NCBI GenBank assembly: GCA_947594085.1
Contig: CANQEB010000060.1
Location: 1-11,265 of the forward strand
Reading direction: 5' to 3'
DNA: 11,265 bases
From: an uncultured Lachnospiraceae bacterium
GTDB taxonomy: Bacteria > Bacillota > Clostridia > Lachnospirales > Lachnospiraceae
The translations under genes were made by a program, and so were the position numbers. Position 1 is the stretch's first letter. Every line of letters starts with the position of its first letter. Shown here piece by piece: positions 6,960 through 11,265 of this stretch. A model generated the notes under the pieces. The model had not been told where the DNA came from and made no database searches. It saw only the letters and a list, made by a program, of their open reading frames with translations.

Positions 6960-6988
6960 ATTATAGCCGCATTTTCGGGGTTTGCAAA
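6960..6988 (-). promoter_or_regulatory. Promoter of the unknown membrane protein gene
   Basis: On the minus strand: TTTGCA (6983-6988; 4/6), a 17-base spacer, and a perfect TATAAT (6960-6965). The start point would be near 6953, about 50 bases before the ATG at 6903. It begins directly after the U-tract of the terminator at 6990-7022, so this is a clean transcription-unit boundary. Confidence 0.7.
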
Positions 6989-6989
6989 G

Positions 6990-7022
6990 AAAAATCGTTC
7001 GACAAATTCATATGCCGAACGA
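6990..7022 (-). terminator. Intrinsic terminator of the fic/xre/membrane protein region
   Basis: On the minus strand TCGTTCG (7016-7022) pairs with CGAACGA (6995-7001), extendable by two G-U pairs, around a 14-base loop and followed at once by TTTTTCTTT. It lies 60 bases after the stop of the DUF6773-like gene. The stem is short, so strength is moderate. Confidence 0.65.
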
Positions 7023-7081
7023 CCAAATCCGAGCCGCAAAAAAGCTCTCCGGGGAGATCAGTTTTTTTCTCAGGATAAGAA

Positions 7082-7552
7082 TTATTCCTCGTTTTCCCGC
7101 GGTTCTTCCTCCAGCTTCGCCTGTTTTTTCCGGAAGAAATCGGCCGAAAGCTGCAGAACCGCAAAGCATACGGTAAACGCGATCCCTGCATATACTACAC
7201 CTGAGGCAAGAGAACCCGCGATCTTGTCCGGAAAGCGTTTCACCGTAAAAATGAACCCCATTGCCCCTGTGATAAGGGCAGCCGTCAGAGCGACGGCGAG
7301 GTTCGATGAAGTATTCGGCTTCAGACGACGATCCCAGATCCCATGCCTGAGGCATCCCGCGGCTATGTACAGCGCAAGCGCCGCAAAGACAATGTACTCT
7401 CCCGCAAGATTCCTGAAATCATAGTCAAAGAAAATCCTCTGCGCCACTATGACGGCCGCCAGCCCCCAGAAAGCCAGCCAGCACCCGTTGTGCTCAATCC
7501 GCAGCAGCGTCTGCTCCTGCCTTTCGTCAAGATTGTTCTTACTTTTCTTCAT
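7082..7552 (-). CDS. Four-helix membrane protein, DUF6773-like
   Basis: A 156-residue integral membrane protein with helices at about 24-42, 49-67, 84-104 and 113-134, a charged N-terminus containing LDERQEQ (8-14) and RIEHNGCW (18-25), and an acidic C-terminus. The N-terminal pattern resembles the DUF6773 family as I recall it; no biochemical function is known to me. The ATG at 7552 has GGAGGAG 7 bases upstream and overlaps the end of the xre gene by 14 bases. The two are thus almost certainly one transcriptional and translational unit. Pairs of a roughly 70-residue Xre regulator and a small membrane protein recur in Clostridia, and the membrane protein may modulate or be controlled by the regulator. 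That link is inference. Confidence 0.85.
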   Translation of the reverse strand: MKKSKNNLDERQEQTLLRIEHNGCWLAFWGLAAVIVAQRIFFDYDFRNLAGEYIVFAALALYIAAGCLRHGIWDRRLKPNTSSNLAVALTAALITGAMGFIFTVKRFPDKIAGSLASGVVYAGIAFTVCFAVLQLSADFFRKKQAKLEEEPRENEE

Positions 7553-7751
7553 TTCCGTTCTCCTCCCAGAATAGATCGTTTAACGTAGTGTCCAGCGCCC
7601 TGCAGATCGCGATACAGAGCCTGAGCGAAGGATTGAAATCACCCGCTTCAATCAATCCTATCGTCTGTCTGGTAACTCCTACCTTCTCGGCAAGCTTCGT
7701 TTGAGAGATATCCAATTCGATGCGCCTGAATTTCATTTTCAGATTTCTCAT
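7539..7751 (-). CDS. Small Xre-family helix-turn-helix transcriptional regulator
   Basis: A 70-residue DNA-binding protein consisting of little more than a Cro/C1-type HTH. The motif runs from about residue 16 (SQTKLAEKVGVTRQTIGLIE, 16-35), followed by the typical PSLRLCIAICRALDTTLNDLF block (41-61). The ATG at 7751 is chosen because AGGAGGT (7757-7763) stands 5 bases upstream; the frame is open to 7775, but that stretch carries the promoter -10. It overlaps the membrane protein gene by 14 bases and lies 93 bases downstream of fic. It probably binds near its own promoter, perhaps at the direct repeats at 7801-7832; this is inferred from position. Confidence 0.93.
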   Translation of the reverse strand: MRNLKMKFRRIELDISQTKLAEKVGVTRQTIGLIEAGDFNPSLRLCIAICRALDTTLNDLFWEENGNEEK

Positions 7752-7770
7752 TGTCCACCTCCTATTGACA

Positions 7771-7799
7771 AGCATACACCATAATGGGAGGAATGTAAA
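7771..7799 (-). promoter_or_regulatory. xre promoter
   Basis: On the minus strand: TTTACA (7794-7799; 5/6 to TTGACA), an exact 17-base spacer, and TATGCT (7771-7776; 4/6 to TATAAT). The leader would be only about 13 bases, just enough for the AGGAGGT site. Confidence 0.6.
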
Positions 7800-7800
7800 G

Positions 7801-7832
7801 TATATATTGCATTTATTTTATATATATTGCAT
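7801..7832. repeat. Two 12-bp direct repeats at 20-bp spacing upstream of the xre promoter
   Basis: TATATATTGCAT occurs at 7801-7812 and again at 7821-7832. The 20-bp period is close to two helical turns, and the block sits directly upstream of the -35 of the xre promoter and directly behind the fic stop. It may be a binding site for the Xre protein or an AT-rich UP-element-like tract. Confidence 0.6.
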
Positions 7833-7844
7833 CACTCAGAAATA

Positions 7845-8987
7845 TCAGACAACAAAACGATATTTTCCTTTGCCGGCGCCTTTGATCTGCTCCGTAAGCT
7901 CAAGCTTGAACATCCTGCCGATCAGATCTGTCGCCGGTCGTTGGGTAATTCCCAGCACTTCCATAACATCCCCGCGTCCAAATACCTTTTCCTTTTCAAA
8001 TTCGTCGTGCAAGCGGAGTATATTTGTCTTTGTTCTTGATGATACAGAATTTGTTTCAAGAATTTTCAAAAGGTTGTTTTCTTCAATGGGCTGTTTAATG
8101 GGCTGTTTAATGGGCTGTTTTTTATTTGAATATACGGAATTCTTCCACGCAATATGAAGATATCTGTTTTTAAGCTCATGGTTCTCCCCCATCAGCAGAT
8201 TCTGAAGAAAATATTCAAGGTATGACGAGTCTTCATATATCCCTGCGCCAAGATCGGAATAATTTGCCCTGACAAGCGCATTGCGAAAATACCACGCATT
8301 TTTTGCAAACACATCGTTTGTCGCATGGAAACCCAGTGATCGAATATATTTGATGAAAAACACAGCGGTCGTGCGGGTATTTCCCTCTCCGAAAATATGG
8401 ATCTGCCAAAGTCCCGACAGAAATCGAGCAAGATGCCGTATGATCTCACTCATTGACAAATCCGCATAATTGAACTCCCGCTCCATCTGAAAATCATATT
8501 CCAAAGTTTCCCGAAGATCCGCTGCACTTCCGTACATTACAGAAGCGCCGTCAAGAACCCATTCCTTTTTGGAGATATTGTAATCCCGTATCCTTCCGGC
8601 ATAAGCATAGACGTCCTGAAACAACCGCTTATGAATAGAAATGTAATACACAGGAGAAAATGCAAACGAATTTTCTGAAAGAATTTCCGCTATTCTGACA
8701 GAGACCTTATCCGCCTCTTCTGTCCGCTCCGGTCCATGCTGTTTATTCTCTTCATAATAGTCTTCAATGCGAAGTCTGACTTCCTCAATACTGATGCCCC
8801 CCTCGATATGATCTCTGGCAGTATTCAGAAGGTACTCAGAAGGGCGCAGCTGATCTACATCCTGCAAGCCGATCGCCGTCTGCCATGCATAGACCTTGCC
8901 TGCCCTGTCCGGTTCCTTGTCCCTGAGATACTCGGCAAAAGGATCTGTATATTCATCTTCAATATGAATTTTTCTCTTATCCGTCAT
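7845..8987 (-). CDS. Fic-domain protein with C-terminal winged-helix domain
   Basis: Fic enzymes usually transfer AMP, or another nucleotide part, to hydroxyl side chains of target proteins, often as toxins or regulators. The 380-residue product has a helical N-terminal part (1-95), the Fic core (about 105-270) and, after a KQPI-repeat linker (290-302), a winged-helix-like domain (about 318-380). The Fic motif reads HIFGEGNTRTT (197-207): catalytic H197, acid E201 and R205 are present, but the usual GNGR is GNTR and the last Arg of HxFxxGNGRxxR is absent. The upstream hairpin includes YAGRIRDYNISK. A helix ending HIEGG (60-64) might be autoinhibitory, but Arg stands where [S/T]xxxE[G/N] needs Ser/Thr. 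AAGGAGG at 8994-9000 fixes the ATG at 8987 over one 27 bases upstream. Two rows counted by hand are 42-43% GC against 65% in one mtnN row, suggesting acquisition. The target is unknown. Confidence 0.92.
   Translation of the reverse strand: MTDKRKIHIEDEYTDPFAEYLRDKEPDRAGKVYAWQTAIGLQDVDQLRPSEYLLNTARDHIEGGISIEEVRLRIEDYYEENKQHGPERTEEADKVSVRIAEILSENSFAFSPVYYISIHKRLFQDVYAYAGRIRDYNISKKEWVLDGASVMYGSAADLRETLEYDFQMEREFNYADLSMSEIIRHLARFLSGLWQIHIFGEGNTRTTAVFFIKYIRSLGFHATNDVFAKNAWYFRNALVRANYSDLGAGIYEDSSYLEYFLQNLLMGENHELKNRYLHIAWKNSVYSNKKQPIKQPIKQPIEENNLLKILETNSVSSRTKTNILRLHDEFEKEKVFGRGDVMEVLGITQRPATDLIGRMFKLELTEQIKGAGKGKYRFVV
8085..8120 (-). repeat. Perfect 12-bp x 3 tandem repeat inside fic
   Basis: AATGGGCTGTTT is repeated three times without a mismatch (8085-8096, 8097-8108, 8109-8120). 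It encodes the KQPI repeats in the linker between the Fic core and the winged-helix domain. Each unit is four codons, so slippage would change linker length without a frameshift. Confidence 0.95.
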
Positions 8988-9034
8988 CAGAATCCTCCTT
9001 CCCCATGAACTCATGTCAAAAGAATCACGTCTAT

Positions 9035-9056
9035 ATTATAAAGGCAGATATCAGCC
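9035..9056 (-). promoter_or_regulatory. Possible fic promoter with operator-like palindrome
   Basis: A perfect TATAAT on the minus strand (9035-9040) lies about 48 bases upstream of the fic ATG, without a recognisable -35. The adjoining GGCAGATATCAGCC (9043-9056) is a 14-bp palindrome with one mismatched pair and occupies the spacer, where a bound protein would block RNA polymerase. It begins 6 bases after the mtnN stop. Confidence 0.4.
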
Positions 9057-9062
9057 GTCTCC

Positions 9063-9755
9063 TCACCCGAGCATCCCCTCCACAAGCCGGACGCTGTGCG
9101 CGACTGCCTTCTTCTCGAAGGTCGGGTAGTCCTCCGAGGCGCTGTCGTCGGCCTTGTCGGAGATCGCCCGGATGATCACAAAGGGAATTTCATTCAGGTA
9201 CGCGGTCTGCGCGATCGCAGCGCCCTCCATCTCCGTACAGAAGCCATGAAACAGTCCGCTGATGCGCTCCTTGATCGCTTTGTCCGCGACAAACTGGTCC
9301 CCGCTGACCACGCGCCCGCGGAACACCTTGATGTCAGGGTTCACCTCCTGACAAGTCTTTTCCGCCAGATCCGCAAGCTCTTTGTCCGCCTCGAACGAGA
9401 ACACATCCATCTGCGGGATCTGCCCCGGCTCGTAGCCGAAATTTACGGCGTCCATGTCGTGGTGTACGACGTCCGTCGAGATCACAATGTCCCCGATATC
9501 AATATCCGCATTCAGCGAGCCCGCGATCCCGGTGTTAATCACGGCATCCACCTGAAACTCATCGACCAGAATCTGTGTGCAGACCGCCGCGTTCACCTTT
9601 CCGACGCCGCTGCGCACGACCACGACCTCCCGCCCGTTCAAAACACCCTCGCAGAAATTCATCCCGGCTTTCTTTACCTCGCGCTGGATATCCATATCCT
9701 TTTTAAGCTGCTCTACCTCAATGTCCATTGCCCCGATGATGCCTGTCTTTTTCAT
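9063..9755 (-). CDS. mtnN: 5'-Methylthioadenosine/S-adenosylhomocysteine nucleosidase
   Basis: Cleaves the glycosidic bond of methylthioadenosine, S-adenosylhomocysteine and often 5'-deoxyadenosine, releasing adenine and the thioribose. It removes inhibitors of SAM-dependent and radical-SAM enzymes and feeds methionine recycling. From the ATG at 9755 it has 230 residues, the standard MtnN length. Visible features are IIGAMDIEVE with catalytic E13, INTGIAGSL (73-81), SGDQFV (151-156), TEMEGAA with ribose-contacting E177, and AISDKAD with catalytic D200. The ATG is preceded by AAGGAGA 10 bases upstream, a long spacing; a TTG at 9776 in the same frame would add seven residues. A two-codon frame ATG-CTA-TGA (9752-9760) sits between the ribosome binding site and the start. 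The gene follows the solute-binding lipoprotein by 80 bases on the same strand, probably in one operon. Confidence 0.96.
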   Translation of the reverse strand: MKKTGIIGAMDIEVEQLKKDMDIQREVKKAGMNFCEGVLNGREVVVVRSGVGKVNAAVCTQILVDEFQVDAVINTGIAGSLNADIDIGDIVISTDVVHHDMDAVNFGYEPGQIPQMDVFSFEADKELADLAEKTCQEVNPDIKVFRGRVVSGDQFVADKAIKERISGLFHGFCTEMEGAAIAQTAYLNEIPFVIIRAISDKADDSASEDYPTFEKKAVAHSVRLVEGMLG

Positions 9756-9835
9756 AGCATTAAAGTCTCCTTCCAAAGTTGTCCCCGCGTTCTTTCCCTT
9801 TCATGCTTTGTATCAGCAGATCGCAGCTGATCTTC

Positions 9836-11170
9836 TCATTGGCCTGATTCAGTTTCCTGCTCGTTCTCCGCCGCCTGCGCCGCGGTGTTCGCGGTATCAT
9901 TGAATTTCTTCACCGCCTGCGAAATATCTGCTCCGTCCCCAATCTCCTGCAGCATGTTCCACCACGCTGTGCGCGCGTCCGCCCAACCCGGCGTCACCTG
10001 ATAATAATCGCCGAGATACTGCGTGAAAATACTGTACTCTTTCATCAGCACATCGTTCGCGTAGAGCTCCGGCATCTCGCGCACCGGCCAGTAGGACGAC
10101 ACTAGAACCGCTCTCGCGTAGTTTTTGTCGTCCTCCGTGAAAAAACGGATAAAATCCTTTGCCGCTTTTATCTTCGCCTCGTCTTTGTTGTCAAAGATCC
10201 CAAAACCCCAGATCCCGGCCTGCAGGGTCGGTTTGCCATCGTCCGACGGAAAAGCCATCGGGAACATGTCAAAGTCAAGATCCGGATTGTTGACAGTCTG
10301 GCTGATCTCCACGGAGACATTCCAGCAGAATGCCATCGCAAGCTCGCCCTTTGCGAAGCGCTCAATCTCATCCGTGCCAAGCGCGCTCTCATCAAACGAA
10401 ATGCCGTCCAGATCTTTCAGAAGCTGCAACGCCTCGATGTTTTCCGGGCTGTCAAACACATACTTCGTGTGCTCCTCGTCCGCGAACGCACCTTCACAGA
10501 GGTTCGTCACGAGCGCCCGTGTTCCTTGATCGCCGCCCTGCCCCGCACAGTACACGATCCCCACTTCCTTCTGCCCGTACTCTTTCAGTGTCTCCACAGT
10601 ATGGACAAAATCATCCGTCGTCCAGGTACGGCTCTCCTCGTCAATGTAAGAAAGAACGCCAGCCTTCTCAAACAGATCGCGATTGATCACCATGCAGTGC
10701 GTCGTCATGCACAGCGGGAACTCGTAATATTCCCCGCCGCGGTATTGACAGGCATCCCGGACAGGCTCATAGATTTCCCCGGCCGTCTCCGATTCCCATA
10801 AATCAGAGAGATCTGCCATCATACCCTTGTCGCCCCAGTCCGCCACCAGACGCTCCGGCCCTTCCAGCACGAGATCTGGAAGCGCTCCGTCCTCCGCCGC
10901 CTGCGCAATCTTCTCGTCCCCAGTGGCATAATCCAGATATTCCACCGAAACATGATACTCCGGATACTGCCTGTGAAACTCTGAGATCAAGTTGGATACC
11001 GCGCTCTTGTTTCCCCAGTCGCCGACCGGATACGTCCACAGCGTGAGCTCCGTGGTCTCCTGCTCCGTCTCCGTCTGCGCATCCGTCTGCGGCGCCTGCT
11101 TCGGACCGCCACAAGCAGTAAGCAACAACGCCATTCCTACAGTCAGCGTCAAAATCAAAGGTCGTTTCAT
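9836..11170 (-). CDS. ABC transporter solute-binding lipoprotein, sugar type (SBP_bac_1-like)
   Basis: Captures a solute outside the cell and delivers it to an ABC permease; proteins of this type in Clostridia mostly bind oligosaccharides. The 444-residue product starts with a lipoprotein signal: MKRP, a hydrophobic stretch, and the lipobox LLTAC with the modified Cys at residue 20. An acidic, Gln/Thr-rich tether (23-41) precedes the mature fold, which opens with ELTLWTYPVGDW (41-52) and contains EFHRQYPEY, the extracellular family-1 pattern, then GELAMAFCWNV and GIWGFGIF further on. The C-terminus is an acidic Glu/Gln tail. The ATG at 11170 follows an AAGGGGA site about 4 bases upstream. No permease or ATPase gene is visible; they would have to lie upstream of the right edge or elsewhere. 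The substrate is not assignable. Confidence 0.93.
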   Translation of the reverse strand: MKRPLILTLTVGMALLLTACGGPKQAPQTDAQTETEQETTELTLWTYPVGDWGNKSAVSNLISEFHRQYPEYHVSVEYLDYATGDEKIAQAAEDGALPDLVLEGPERLVADWGDKGMMADLSDLWESETAGEIYEPVRDACQYRGGEYYEFPLCMTTHCMVINRDLFEKAGVLSYIDEESRTWTTDDFVHTVETLKEYGQKEVGIVYCAGQGGDQGTRALVTNLCEGAFADEEHTKYVFDSPENIEALQLLKDLDGISFDESALGTDEIERFAKGELAMAFCWNVSVEISQTVNNPDLDFDMFPMAFPSDDGKPTLQAGIWGFGIFDNKDEAKIKAAKDFIRFFTEDDKNYARAVLVSSYWPVREMPELYANDVLMKEYSIFTQYLGDYYQVTPGWADARTAWWNMLQEIGDGADISQAVKKFNDTANTAAQAAENEQETESGQ

Positions 11171-11206
11171 TTTTCCCCTTCTTTCTAAATTCGTGTTTAG
11201 CGTACA

Positions 11207-11265
11207 TTAACAATCCAGACGCCCGATGGGAATTGTCGATACCACGGCAAACACGTTCTCACTCG
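11207..11265 (-). CDS. C-terminal end of an unidentified upstream gene
   Basis: The minus-strand frame ending at the TAA at 11207-11209 encodes 18 residues (SENVFAVVSTIPIGRLDC) with a protein-like composition. It stops 36 bases before the lipoprotein ATG, the spacing expected for a preceding gene in the same operon. A second open frame here is richer in rare residues and less convincing. The piece is too short to identify. Confidence 0.4.
   Translation of the reverse strand, partial: SENVFAVVSTIPIGRLDC

Noticed and set aside
6870..7039. Short minus-strand frame starting at a TTG (7037-7039) behind GGAGAG, with a protein-like stretch of about 50 codons ahead of the unknown membrane protein gene
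   Set aside because: It runs across both the terminator (6990-7022) and the near-consensus promoter (6960-6988), and its later part is only the shifted frame of the membrane protein gene. No ATG with a good ribosome binding site was seen.
7039..7056. CTCC/GGAG hairpin followed by a T-run in the gap after the DUF6773-like gene
   Set aside because: The stem is only 4 bp with a tight loop; the hairpin at 6995-7022 is a better terminator candidate.
9812..9831. Inverted repeat ATCAGC/GCTGAT between the lipoprotein gene and mtnN
   Set aside because: Only 6 bp, no U-tract on either strand, so not called a terminator; could be chance.

Overview
The window looks like a chromosomal segment of a low-to-moderate GC Firmicute, most likely a Clostridia member of the Lachnospiraceae type. 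This is inferred from strong AGGAGG-type ribosome binding sites, sigma-A-like promoters, an LTA-synthase-family sulfatase, a 449-residue Firmicute-length glucose-6-phosphate isomerase, and a lipoprotein sugar-binding protein. No tRNA, rRNA, CRISPR array or insertion sequence was seen. Almost everything is on the minus strand, so transcription runs from high to low coordinates; only the corrinoid adenosyltransferase gene cobO is on the plus strand.

Layout from right to left, in the direction of transcription: the tail of an unidentified gene (11207-11265); an ABC-type solute-binding lipoprotein (9836-11170); methylthioadenosine/SAH nucleosidase mtnN (9063-9755); a Fic-domain protein with a C-terminal winged-helix domain (7845-8987); a small Xre regulator (7539-7751) overlapping a four-helix membrane protein (7082-7552); a hairpin terminator followed at once by a near-consensus promoter; an unrecognised three-helix membrane protein (6103-6903); pgi (4627-5976) with its own promoter and a downstream hairpin terminator; a D-2-hydroxyacid dehydrogenase (3365-4324) overlapping the start of an LTA-synthase-like membrane phosphoglycerol transferase (1110-3377). 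The last gene meets cobO (574-1113) tail to tail with a 4-base overlap. A divergent regulatory region (420-573) separates cobO from a membrane-anchored protein gene that runs off the left edge.

The genes are mainly housekeeping: glycolysis (pgi), SAM-cycle detoxification and recycling (mtnN), cobalamin assimilation (cobO), sugar uptake (solute-binding lipoprotein) and envelope polymer synthesis (LTA-synthase-like protein). The accessory-looking part is the fic - xre - membrane protein stretch. Its fic gene is clearly AT-richer than its neighbours, carries a variant Fic motif, and has an in-frame 12-bp triple repeat in its linker. Two 12-bp direct repeats exactly 20 bp apart lie just upstream of the xre promoter.

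The oddest signal is at the left edge. A perfect 58-bp inverted repeat (1-58 against 192-249) lies inside an open reading frame and ends exactly at the window boundary. It is either an intragenic invertible segment or a fold-back assembly artefact; the sequence alone cannot decide.
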